Assembly (NCBI GenBank): GCA_958295845.1
Contig: OY282376.1
Coordinates: 124,001-188,000, forward strand
Source of the DNA: Caldilineaceae bacterium
GTDB taxonomy: Bacteria > Chloroflexota > Anaerolineae > Caldilineales > Caldilineaceae
Direction of reading: 5' to 3'
Length of the DNA: 64,000 nt
Shown here: one piece after another, positions 17,945 to 25,974 of the stretch
Numbering within the stretch: the stretch's first letter is position 1
Layout of the letters: every line of letters begins with the position of its first letter
The notes under the pieces: model-generated
The model's input: the letters and a program-made list of their open reading frames with translations, nothing else
Database searches by the model: none
What the model was told of the DNA's origin: nothing
Translations under genes and position numbers: made by a program

Positions 17945-18982
17945 CTACCCCGCCCCCAGCCACGTCCCGAACCATTCGTGGCTCAAGCGGTGATTGTACC
18001 CATGCGGACCGGGATGCACGCCCAGCGAGCAGCGCTCTGCTACCCCCAGCAACTCGTACGCACGCGCCGCCGCGGCGAACTCCTCGCGTACAGCCGCTAT
18101 CGGGAAAATATCATCCTGTTCCCCCGCGATCGCCCGCAGCGGCCGCGGCGCGATCAGAGCCGCCAGGTCTCCCATCTCCGCCCACTCCAGGATGCCGGGC
18201 ACGTAGTTGCATTCGCAGTGATACAGGTCGTAGATCGACGCCCGGAACGAGCAGAGATAACAGCCGGGCACGGCGACGGTGATCCGCTCGTCGATCGCCG
18301 ACAGCCACAGCGCGATCGTGCCCCCGCCCGAATTGCCCGTGCAGCCCAGAACGCCCGGCACCACATCCGGCCGGTTCTGCAGGAAAGCGATCGCGCACAT
18401 GCCGTCCCAGCAGCGTTCTCCCACCAGGTTGCGTCCCGCCATCTGGTAGGCGAAGGCCAGGTGGCGGCAGGAGTTCTCGTGCACGCTGCCGCGCCCGTCC
18501 TCCGTCTGTCGCTCGCCGAAACCGCGCTGCTCCACCGCGCAGACCAGATAGCCGGCCTGCGCCAGTGCCTGCGCGTAGTTGTTGTCCACCTTGAGCCTGC
18601 TCTCCCGCTCCGCCGCGCTCGGATAGTTGCCCAATATCCACTGCACCGACGGATTGTGCCCGTGAAAGACTAGAACCGGCCTGTAGGGCGGCTCCGTCTT
18701 GGGGACCAGCAGATAGGCGGGGATGCTCACGCCCTCGCCCGCGTCCAGAAGATACTTCTCCTCCACATAGCCGTCCCGTTCCACGGCTTGCAGCTTCTCC
18801 GCCGCCACCGCCGCGGGCGGCGTGCGTTCGGCCAGGCCGAGCAGCTCCAACGTCTTCGCGCGCAGCGCCCCCTGCCACGCGCCAAACTCTGTTTCCGTCC
18901 GCGCCTCGAACGCCAGCCTGCGCGGCGCAGCCTCATACACCGCATCAACATGCGCCTGCAAAAGAAATCGGGAACTGCCCAT
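17945..18982 (-). CDS. Alpha/beta-hydrolase, dienelactone hydrolase / acetyl-xylan-esterase-like
   Basis: This 345-residue hydrolase has nucleophile elbow G-C-T-G-N-S-G-G (Ser218), acid in GEQDDIFP (D290 or D291) and a C-terminal His in HPGPHGYNHRLSHEWF. The oxyanion region is VFHGHNPS. The layout, with an N-terminal helical part, matches esterases of the AXE1/DLH type that remove acyl groups from sugars. No signal peptide is seen. The ATG at 18982 is preferred because AGGAG lies before it; a TTG-initiated extension to 19081 would only add junk. It is convergent with the sulfatase and divergent from the system 3 binding-protein gene. Removal of O-acetyl groups from imported glycan pieces is inferred. 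Confidence 0.88.
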   Translation of the reverse strand: MGSSRFLLQAHVDAVYEAAPRRLAFEARTETEFGAWQGALRAKTLELLGLAERTPPAAVAAEKLQAVERDGYVEEKYLLDAGEGVSIPAYLLVPKTEPPYRPVLVFHGHNPSVQWILGNYPSAAERESRLKVDNNYAQALAQAGYLVCAVEQRGFGERQTEDGRGSVHENSCRHLAFAYQMAGRNLVGERCWDGMCAIAFLQNRPDVVPGVLGCTGNSGGGTIALWLSAIDERITVAVPGCYLCSFRASIYDLYHCECNYVPGILEWAEMGDLAALIAPRPLRAIAGEQDDIFPIAAVREEFAAAARAYELLGVAERCSLGVHPGPHGYNHRLSHEWFGTWLGAG

Positions 18983-19376
18983 CGGGAAATCTCCTGTTCC
19001 AAATGTAAACTGAACGCTGCACAGACCGTCCAAGGCGGGCGGCCCGATTCGAATCATACCCGCCCACCGTTCGGACAGCAATCGCGCCGGCTACTCACTG
19101 CTGTCAAGTAAATTTTCATTGGTTGACAGCCCAATTCGGCTACAGTACAATGCGGGCCTACCGGCAGCATACATCCCAAGACGCTTGGCCGCGCCTGAGC
19201 GCGAAAGGAAGTGTCAGACCCACCCAAAACGCCAGACAAATCGCCGCGCCGCCTATGGCGGACGATAGACCTTTTCATAGTGCCAGGGGGCATCGATCAG
19301 CAACCCCGCAGGGCGGATGTTACTCCTCGGTTTTCTCTTCAAACAGCTTTCCGCATCAAGTCAAAGGAGAAAGGTC
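18983..19376 (+). other. Divergent intergenic region before system 3
   Basis: 394 bp between the esterase gene and the system 3 binding-protein gene, which diverge. It holds the promoter and inverted repeat at 19101-19151. No small gene or recognisable fragment was found in the remainder. Confidence 0.5.
19101..19151 (+). promoter_or_regulatory. Sigma70-like promoter with overlapping inverted repeat for system 3
   Basis: The -35 TTGACA (19123-19128) and -10 TACAAT (19146-19151) are 17 bp apart. The -35 forms one arm of the perfect inverted repeat CTGTCAA (19101-19107) / TTGACAG (19123-19129), whose half-site centres are 22 bp apart, about two helical turns. A repressor bound there would block the promoter. 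The leader to the ATG at 19377 is about 220 nt. Confidence 0.55.
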
Positions 19377-21347
19377 ATGGCAAGACGCACGATCACCCGG
19401 CGTAAGTTTATGCAACTCTCAGCGGCCGCAACGGCTGGTTCACTGCTGGCTGCCTGTGGCGCCGGCGGCGATGAAGAGCCGGCCGCCGACCAACCGGCAG
19501 CTGAGGCGCCCGCCGAATCCGAGGCGCCGGCTGCAGAGTCCACGTCTCAGTACAACGAAGCGCCGATGCTCAAAGCGATGGTCGACGCCGGCGAGTTGCC
19601 TCCGATAGACGATCGCCTGCCGGTCACCCCGCGCATCGTCACTCCCATCCATGAGGTCGGGACCTACAGCGATTCGATCCGCGGCTTCACGCTCAACGAG
19701 ACCGACCGCGCCGCGCCCGGCTACATCGTCAACCGCGGTTTTATCGATATCCCCCCCGACCTGGACGGATTCGGCGCCGGGCTACCGACAGGCGGCTGGG
19801 AACCTTACCTGGCGGAAAGTTTCGAGTGGAACGGTGACGCCACCCAGCTCACGATCCATATGCGCCCGGGCATGAAATGGTCGGACGGCGAACCGTTCAC
19901 ATCCGAGGACATCCTCTTCCTGTGGGAGGATCTGTGGTTCAATGAAGAGTACACGCCCATAGCGCCTACCCGCTGCTTTGTGGATGGCCAGCCGGTGGTC
20001 CTGGAGACGCCCGATGATTACACATTGGTCTTCAAGTTCCCGGCTCCCTATCCCACCTTCCCCTTCCTGTTCCGCGGCCGCCTGCTGGCCACCACGCCCA
20101 AGCACCACCTTAAGCAGTGGCATCCCAGTTACACCGATGGGGCTGAATACGTCGATCTGAGAGAGAATAACAACTATCTCGATCCCGATTTCCCCGTCGT
20201 CACCCCATGGCTGTCAAAGGGCTATGATGAATCGGGACTGCGGCTGGAGCGCAATCCCTACTACTGCGCCGTAGATACCGCCGGCAATCAGCTCCCCTAC
20301 TGCGACAACTACCTCTTCCCCTTCGCCGGTACCCAGGAGAACGCCGTCCTGATGGCCATCGCAGGCCAGATCGACCTCGGTATTCGCAACATGCAGCTGT
20401 TCGAGAGCCTGCCGACCCTGCGCGAAAACGAGGAGCGCGGCGACTACCGGCTGCTGTTCTGGCCGGGCACCTCCTTCACCACCGGCAATCACATCACCAT
20501 CAACTACCGCCTCCAGAACGAAAAAGACCAGGAGATCGCCGAGTTCTTCCGCAATAAGTCTTTCCGCAATGCCTTGTCGATGGCCATCAACCGCGACGAG
20601 ATCAACGAAACGCTCTACTTCGGCGCCGGCCGGCCGGCGAGTTATGCCCTTGCCTCCTCATCCCCCTACTGGGATGATGACATGGATTCCATCACCATGG
20701 TCAACGGCCAGTTCGACTTGGCCCAGGTTGACAGTATCTTCGATGAACTGGGCCTGGAGAAGGGCGACGATGGTATGCGGACATTCCCCAGCGGCGAGCC
20801 GGTGACGATCATCCTCGATGCCGCGACCGAGATCACGGTGCATCAGCAAGTCGCGGAAATGGTGGTGGCCGATTGGCGCGACGCCGGCCTCGACGCCCGC
20901 CTCAACGCAATCCAGCGCTCGGTCCTCTTCTCCCGCTGGCGTGCCGGCGAGTCCCATACCTACATGTGGGGCACCGATGCCAATGAAATTCCCCTGATGC
21001 GGCCCAACCAGCCGATCTTTACCCCCAAGGGGCACGCGCTTGATATGTTGCCGGTGCATTACAATGACGACCCCGAGTGGCTGCAGGAACTCGGACCGCC
21101 CGAAGGCGGCGACGCGATGTTCGCCCTGCAAAATGAGATCAAGAAAGAGATCGATCCTGTGGAGAGCAAACGCCTGCACAAGGAGCTCTTCAAGTACCAC
21201 ACTGACTGGCAGTTCGACATCCATATTGTCGCCGACGTGCCGCTCATGGTCCTGGTCGCCAATCGCGTCGGCAACTGCCCCGAAGTAGCCAATGGTCTGC
21301 AGGACTTCACCTACGCCTATCCGGAGCAGTTCTACATCAAGTCGTAA
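19377..21347 (+). CDS. Tat-exported lipoprotein substrate-binding protein, SBP_bac_5 family (system 3)
   Basis: This 656-residue protein is clearly related to the system 2 protein: twin-arginine motif T-R-R-K-F-M-Q, lipobox L-A-A-C, Ala/Glu/Pro tether, then QYNEAPMLKAMVDAGELPP. The family core is seen in LAESFEWNGDATQLTIHMRP, GMKWSDGEPFTSEDILFLW and FRNALSMAINRDEINETLYF. Start ATG 19377 follows AAAGGAGAAAGGTC. The upstream in-frame ATG at 19317 would bury the Tat signal 20 residues inside the chain. It is the first gene of a complete A-B-C-D-F operon. A strong promoter with a putative operator lies about 230 bp upstream, so this system is likely controlled by its substrate. Confidence 0.92.
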   Translation: MARRTITRRKFMQLSAAATAGSLLAACGAGGDEEPAADQPAAEAPAESEAPAAESTSQYNEAPMLKAMVDAGELPPIDDRLPVTPRIVTPIHEVGTYSDSIRGFTLNETDRAAPGYIVNRGFIDIPPDLDGFGAGLPTGGWEPYLAESFEWNGDATQLTIHMRPGMKWSDGEPFTSEDILFLWEDLWFNEEYTPIAPTRCFVDGQPVVLETPDDYTLVFKFPAPYPTFPFLFRGRLLATTPKHHLKQWHPSYTDGAEYVDLRENNNYLDPDFPVVTPWLSKGYDESGLRLERNPYYCAVDTAGNQLPYCDNYLFPFAGTQENAVLMAIAGQIDLGIRNMQLFESLPTLRENEERGDYRLLFWPGTSFTTGNHITINYRLQNEKDQEIAEFFRNKSFRNALSMAINRDEINETLYFGAGRPASYALASSSPYWDDDMDSITMVNGQFDLAQVDSIFDELGLEKGDDGMRTFPSGEPVTIILDAATEITVHQQVAEMVVADWRDAGLDARLNAIQRSVLFSRWRAGESHTYMWGTDANEIPLMRPNQPIFTPKGHALDMLPVHYNDDPEWLQELGPPEGGDAMFALQNEIKKEIDPVESKRLHKELFKYHTDWQFDIHIVADVPLMVLVANRVGNCPEVANGLQDFTYAYPEQFYIKS

Positions 21348-21381
21348 CAAAAGTATGGAGTGAGAAACTACGAGGAGTGAG

Positions 21382-21429
21382 TTTGGCCGCCGCTGAATCC
21401 AGGTTCTTGGACATTCGGCGGCGGCCAAA
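21382..21429 (+). other. 3' stem-loop behind system 3 binding-protein gene
   Basis: A 17-bp stem (21382-21398 with 21413-21429, one G-U pair) with a 14-nt loop that can itself pair TCCA with TGGA. It sits 34 bp after the binding-protein stop and before the permease gene, matching the position of the stem-loops at 5636 and 13984. Confidence 0.55.
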
Positions 21430-21518
21430 TGGAGAGGCGTTTTCTCTCCTTTCTCACTCCTCTTCACTCTCTCCTCTCACGGCCACAAGCCGCGAACCAC
21501 CGCAGTCCCGGGGTCCAG

Positions 21519-22517
21519 ATGCTGGATTACGTCATACGCAGAGTGTTAATAGCAATTCCCACACTCCTGCTTATCTCTTTCATCTGCTTTATCGTCATCA
21601 ATCTTCCCGCCGGAGATGTGATCACCACCTATGAGCAAAACCTCATAGGCAACCTCGGCTGGGGTGAAGAGGAAGCCAGAATAGAGGGCGACAATATCCG
21701 CCGCGAGTACGGTTTGGATCGCCCGATACCGATTCAGTATTTCTATTGGCTTTTTGCCTTTTTGCAGGGCGACTTCGGCGTCTCCCTCGTCACCTACGAC
21801 CGCGTCGCCTCCGAAGTCATCTGGACCAACCTGGGCTATACGATGCTGATCGCTTCGCTCTCTCTCGGCCTTTCGTGGGCCGTGGGCCTGCCGATCGGCA
21901 TCTATTCCGCCACCCGTCAATACTCCGTGTCGGACGGCGTTTTTACCGTCATGAGTTTCATCGGCCTTTCCATGCCCGGCTTCCTGCTGGCGCTGGCCAT
22001 CCTGGTCTTCATGACCTTCGTCCTCGACGCGCCCCTGCTCACCGGCCTCTATTCCCCCGAGTATGTCGACGCGCCCTGGAGTCCGGGCAAGGTCAGGGAT
22101 CTCGCAGCCCATATCTGGCTGCCGGTTCTCGTAGGCGGCATTCCCGGCATCGCCTCCCTAATGCGCATCATGCGCGGCAATCTGCTCGACGAATTGGGCC
22201 GCCAATACGTTGAAACCGCCCGCGCCAAGGGGATGGCCGAAAAGGTCGTGGTCATTAAACACGCCGTGCGCGTCGCCATCAACCCGCTGATCAGCCTGCT
22301 GGGCATGCAGTTTCCGGAAATCATCTCCGGCAACGTTATCACCGCAATCGTCCTGGGGCTGCGCACCATCGGCCCTACGCTCAACTCCGCCCTCCAGGCC
22401 CAGGACGTCTATGTGTCGTCCGCCATCCTGATGATCCTGAGCGTCATGCTCGTCCTGGGTAACCTGATCGCCGACCTGCTGCTGGCCTGGATCGATCCGC
22501 GCGTCCGCTTCGACTAG
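21519..22517 (+). CDS. Opp/Dpp-type ABC transporter permease 1 (B subunit, system 3)
   Basis: A 332-residue DppB-like permease. The ATG at 21519 gives the family-typical start MLDYVIRRVLIAIPTLLLIS. The longer reading from 21429 would place a stem-loop arm and CT-rich repeats inside the coding region and is rejected. TM1 is followed by the loop NLPAGDVITTYEQN and YGLDRPIPIQYFYW. The EAA-like loop is LGRQYVETARAKGMAEKV. It is close in layout to the system 2 B subunit, and together with the long-loop C permease it forms the membrane channel for the 656-residue binding protein upstream. Confidence 0.92.
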   Translation: MLDYVIRRVLIAIPTLLLISFICFIVINLPAGDVITTYEQNLIGNLGWGEEEARIEGDNIRREYGLDRPIPIQYFYWLFAFLQGDFGVSLVTYDRVASEVIWTNLGYTMLIASLSLGLSWAVGLPIGIYSATRQYSVSDGVFTVMSFIGLSMPGFLLALAILVFMTFVLDAPLLTGLYSPEYVDAPWSPGKVRDLAAHIWLPVLVGGIPGIASLMRIMRGNLLDELGRQYVETARAKGMAEKVVVIKHAVRVAINPLISLLGMQFPEIISGNVITAIVLGLRTIGPTLNSALQAQDVYVSSAILMILSVMLVLGNLIADLLLAWIDPRVRFD

Positions 22518-22576
22518 CGCAACTTGCAACCGCTGCTACTGGCCGCGAGCCAATAGCCACGAGCCACTGGTGTCTT

Positions 22577-23728
22577 ATGAGCGCCTCCACCGATCAGATA
22601 CATGGCGCGCCGCGTCCGCCCGCCGCTGATATAGATGTGGCCTCCACCGAAGATGTGGCCTCGCGCGGCCGCATCCTCAGGGCGCGCATCATGGCCAACC
22701 GCCTCGGCATCATCGGCATCATCTGGCTGGTGTTGATGGTCATTGTGGCGCTCTTCGCCGACTTCATTGCGCCCTACAGCGTCGACCATGTACACCAGGA
22801 AGCGCTGCGCGCGCCCCCCCAACGCGTGCATATCTTCCGCGACGGAAGGCTCACCAGGCCCTTCGTCTACGGCTTCAAGAGCGAAAGAGACACGCGCACC
22901 TTTCTCACCACCTTTACCGAAGACCCGGAACTGGTCTACCCCATCCACTTTTTCGTCGAGGCGGAGCCTTACAAGCTCTGGGGCCTGGTTTCGAGCAACC
23001 GGCGCCTGTTCGGCGTTGAGGAAGGCGGCATGGTCGCGCTCTTCGGCACCGGCAGGCTGGGTCGCGACGTCTTCTCGCGCGTCCTGACCGCCACCCGTAT
23101 CTCACTCTCCGTGCCTATCATTGGTATGCTTATCAGCGTCATCCTCGGCTCCGCCATCGGTGTCGCATCCGGCTACTGGGGCGGCGTGGCCGATATTCTC
23201 ATCCAACGCCTCACCGAGGTGCTGATGTCCTTCCCGCGCATCCCCCTGTGGATGGCCCTCGCCGCTACCTTGCCGCCCGAGCTCTCCTCACTCCATCGCT
23301 ACCTGGGCGTCACTATCGTACTGGCGCTCATCGGCTGGGCCGGGCTCTGCCGCCAGATCCGCGGCAAAACACTGGCGCTCAAAGAGTCGGACTTTATCAT
23401 GGCCGGGCGCGCCGCCGGCTCCAGCACGCCAACCATCCTTTTCCGCCACCTTATCCCGAACTGCTTCAGCCATATCGTCGTCGTCGCCACCCTCTCCGTG
23501 CCCGGTCTGATCCTGGCCGAAAGCTCGCTCAGCTTCCTCGGCATCGGCATCACGCCCCCGCTCGTCAGCTGGGGCACCCTGCTCAAAGACGCCCAGTCCG
23601 TGCAGGTCCTCACAAAGCACCCGTGGCTGCTGGCCCCAGGCGTTTTCATGGTCCTGACCGTGCTGGCCGTCAACTTCCTGGGCGACGCACTGCGCGATGC
23701 ACTCGACCCGTACTCCGAGATCAGATAA
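22577..23728 (+). CDS. Opp/Dpp-type ABC transporter permease 2 (C subunit, long-loop type, system 3)
   Basis: A 383-residue permease with the same enlarged extracytoplasmic loop as system 2, here at about residues 65-158 and containing RVHIFRDGRLTRPFVYG and YPIHFFVEAEPYKLWG. TM1 is IIGIIWLVLMVIVALFADFI. The BPD domain follows from LFGTGRLGRDVFSRVL, with EAA loop ESDFIMAGRAAGSSTP and LSFLGIGITPPLVSWG near the end. The two long-loop proteins conserve PYKLWG and FVYG, so the loop is a real domain rather than random expansion. The gene is followed by both ATPase genes, making system 3 complete. Confidence 0.92.
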   Translation: MSASTDQIHGAPRPPAADIDVASTEDVASRGRILRARIMANRLGIIGIIWLVLMVIVALFADFIAPYSVDHVHQEALRAPPQRVHIFRDGRLTRPFVYGFKSERDTRTFLTTFTEDPELVYPIHFFVEAEPYKLWGLVSSNRRLFGVEEGGMVALFGTGRLGRDVFSRVLTATRISLSVPIIGMLISVILGSAIGVASGYWGGVADILIQRLTEVLMSFPRIPLWMALAATLPPELSSLHRYLGVTIVLALIGWAGLCRQIRGKTLALKESDFIMAGRAAGSSTPTILFRHLIPNCFSHIVVVATLSVPGLILAESSLSFLGIGITPPLVSWGTLLKDAQSVQVLTKHPWLLAPGVFMVLTVLAVNFLGDALRDALDPYSEIR

Positions 23729-23786
23729 TGGCAACGTTCCGCTTCTTCTCCCGTCGACTCTGGCCGCTGGCAACCGGTAACTGACA

Positions 23787-24782
23787 ATGCCCGATTCGCA
23801 ACCAATTCTCGAAGTCCTCGATCTGCACGTACACTTCAAAATGTTGGCCGGCGTCGTGCGCGCAGTGGACGGCGTCAACTTTACCGTCGAACGCGGCCGC
23901 TGTCTGGGCATCGTCGGCGAGAGCGGCTGCGGCAAAAGCGTCACCGCACGCTCGATTTTGCGCCTGCTCCATTCCAGCCAGACAAGCGGCCAGATCCTCT
24001 ATCACCCCAATGGCGACGACGAGCCCATCGATCTGGTAAACCTGGATCCCAGAGGGGATGCCATCCGCGCCATTCGCGGCAAAGATATCGCCATGATCTT
24101 CCAGGAGCCGATGACATCTTTGACACCGGTCTATACCATCGGCGAACAGATCATGGAAAGCATCCGTCAACACCAGAACCTGTCTGAAGAGGAAGCCCAG
24201 GAACTGGCCATTTCCATGCTCAACAAGGTGGGCATTCCCGATGCCGAACGCCGCTTTGCCGACTATCCCCACCAGATGAGCGGCGGCATGCGCCAGCGCG
24301 TCATGATCGCCATCGCGCTCTGCTGTGAGCCGCGCGTGCTGATCGCCGACGAACCGACCACCGCTCTCGACGTGACCATCCAGGCCCAGATCCTGCGCCT
24401 GATCCGCAGCCTGCAGCAGGACCTGGACATGAGCGTGATCATGATCACCCATGACCTGTCCGTCATCGCCCAACTGGCTGACTTCGTCGTCGTCATGTAT
24501 CTGGGCCAGATGGCGGAAAAGGCACCCGTCGTCGAGCTCTTTCAAAATCCCAAACATCCCTACACACAGGCGTTGCTCCGCTCCATCGTGCGCCCGGATA
24601 CCCCGCCGCGCGAGCAACTCCACACGATCAGCGGCTCCGTGCCCGATCCGCGCAACGCGCCCAGCGGCTGCCGCTTCCGCAATCGCTGCCCGTCCGTCCA
24701 TGATCGCTGCTTAGAGGACCCGCCCGTCGTTGAATTCGGGCCGCAACATACAGCAACCTGCTGGCTCTACGTCGATGATTAG
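23787..24782 (+). CDS. Opp/Dpp-type ABC transporter ATP-binding protein D (system 3)
   Basis: A 331-residue ATPase: Walker A GESGCGKS (residues 44-51), Q-loop [13 protein letters not shown], signature MSGGMRQR, Walker [14 protein letters not shown]-loop MITHDLSV and an oligo_HPY C-terminus with [14 protein letters not shown]. The Q-loop has E-P rather than the D-P seen in system 1. It lies 58 bp after the C permease and before the F subunit. Since system 2 has no ATPase genes and its permeases resemble those of system 3, this ATPase pair is the likely shared motor for both. Confidence 0.94.
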   Translation: MPDSQPILEVLDLHVHFKMLAGVVRAVDGVNFTVERGRCLGIVGESGCGKSVTARSILRLLHSSQTSGQILYHPNGDDEPIDLVNLDPRGDAIRAIRGKDIAMIFQEPMTSLTPVYTIGEQIMESIRQHQNLSEEEAQELAISMLNKVGIPDAERRFADYPHQMSGGMRQRVMIAIALCCEPRVLIADEPTTALDVTIQAQILRLIRSLQQDLDMSVIMITHDLSVIAQLADFVVVMYLGQMAEKAPVVELFQNPKHPYTQALLRSIVRPDTPPREQLHTISGSVPDPRNAPSGCRFRNRCPSVHDRCLEDPPVVEFGPQHTATCWLYVDD

Positions 24783-24832
24783 CTCCTTGGCAGGCTGTTC
24801 TCAGTCTTCTGTAAACCCATACTTGCGAACCC

Positions 24833-24867
24833 TGCTACTGAAAACTAGAAACTGAAAACTAGAAACT
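24833..24867 (+). repeat. Heptanucleotide tandem repeat, AAAACT type
   Basis: Five units ending in ACT at 24839, 24846, 24853, 24860 and 24867 (exact 7-bp period) lie between the two ATPase genes and end 3 bp before the start codon of the second, where a ribosome site would be expected. No good Shine-Dalgarno is left there. Confidence 0.8.
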
Positions 24868-24870
24868 TCT

Positions 24871-25911
24871 ATGCCAGACACACCTATCCTGCAGGTCGAA
24901 AATCTGAGTAAATTCTTCCCCGTTCAGCGCGGCCTCTTCCGCCGCACTGTGGGCCACGTCAAGGCCGTCAACGATGTAACCTTCACCGTCAACAAAGGTG
25001 AATGCGTGGGCCTTGTCGGCGAGAGCGGTTGCGGCAAAACAACCGTCGCCCGCTGCCTCCTCCGCCTGGTCGAGCCGGACCAGGGCCGCATCCTGCTGCA
25101 CAGCGAACAACAGACCTTCGATATCGCCTCCGCCTCGCGCAAAGAGATGTTGGATGTGCGGCGTCAGATGCAGATTATCTTTCAGGACCCCTTCTCCTCC
25201 CTCGACCCGCGCTGGCGCGTCACAGATGTGATCGCCGAACCGCTGATCGCCCAGAAAATCGGCCGCGCCGAAGCCTCCAGACGGGTGCTCGAAATACTAC
25301 CGACCGTGGGGCTCGGCGCACACTTTGCCGACCGCTTTCCCCATGAACTGAGCGGCGGTGAACGCCAGCGCGTAAGCATTGCCCGCGCCCTGGTCGTCTC
25401 CCCCCCGCTCGTCGTCGCCGACGAACCCGTCTCGGCCCTGGACGTGTCCGTTCGCTCCCAGATCATCAACCTCCTGCTCGACCTGCAAAGTCAGATGAAT
25501 CTGACCTACGTCTTCATCGCCCACGACCTCAGCATCGTCAAGCATATCAGCCATCGTATTGCCGTCATGTACCTGGGGCGGTTGGTCGAACTCGGCACAA
25601 CCCAGCAGGTCTTCGAGGAGTGCAAGCACCCGTATACCAAGGCCCTGCTCGCCTCCGTCCTGATCCCCGACCCGACCCACCGCGAGCAGAGCTACGTCCT
25701 TGAAGGCGAGGTGCCCAGCCCGCTCAACCCGCCCAGCGGCTGCCACTTTTCCACCCGCTGCCCCTTCGCGCAGGAACAATGCTCAGCCGAAGAGCCGGAC
25801 CTGCGTGACATGGGAAACGGGCACTTGGTTCGCTGCCACTTTGCCGAAGATCTGGATCTCAGCGAAGGTGTCTTTGCCCTACCGCTTGCGACATCGTCTG
25901 CCAGTGCCTGA
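24871..25911 (+). CDS. Opp/Dpp-type ABC transporter ATP-binding protein F (system 3)
   Basis: A 346-residue ATPase of the DppF/OppF type: N-terminal KFFPVQRGLFRRTVGHVKAV, Walker A GESGCGKT (residues 50-57), Q-loop IIFQDPFSSLDPR, signature LSGGERQR, Walker B LVVADEPVSALD, H-loop FIAHDLSIV and oligo_HPY tail with CHFSTRCPFAQEQC. The ATG is preceded directly by the AAAACT heptad repeat rather than by a Shine-Dalgarno sequence. Translation may therefore depend on the upstream gene or use a leaderless-like mode; this is inference. It is the last transporter gene of system 3 and is followed by two propeller genes. Confidence 0.94.
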   Translation: MPDTPILQVENLSKFFPVQRGLFRRTVGHVKAVNDVTFTVNKGECVGLVGESGCGKTTVARCLLRLVEPDQGRILLHSEQQTFDIASASRKEMLDVRRQMQIIFQDPFSSLDPRWRVTDVIAEPLIAQKIGRAEASRRVLEILPTVGLGAHFADRFPHELSGGERQRVSIARALVVSPPLVVADEPVSALDVSVRSQIINLLLDLQSQMNLTYVFIAHDLSIVKHISHRIAVMYLGRLVELGTTQQVFEECKHPYTKALLASVLIPDPTHREQSYVLEGEVPSPLNPPSGCHFSTRCPFAQEQCSAEEPDLRDMGNGHLVRCHFAEDLDLSEGVFALPLATSSASA

Positions 25912-25974
25912 TCGCCGCCAACTGCACCGGCCGCTTGCAACCGAGCAGCACCGCCACAACTAAGGATCGATGTC

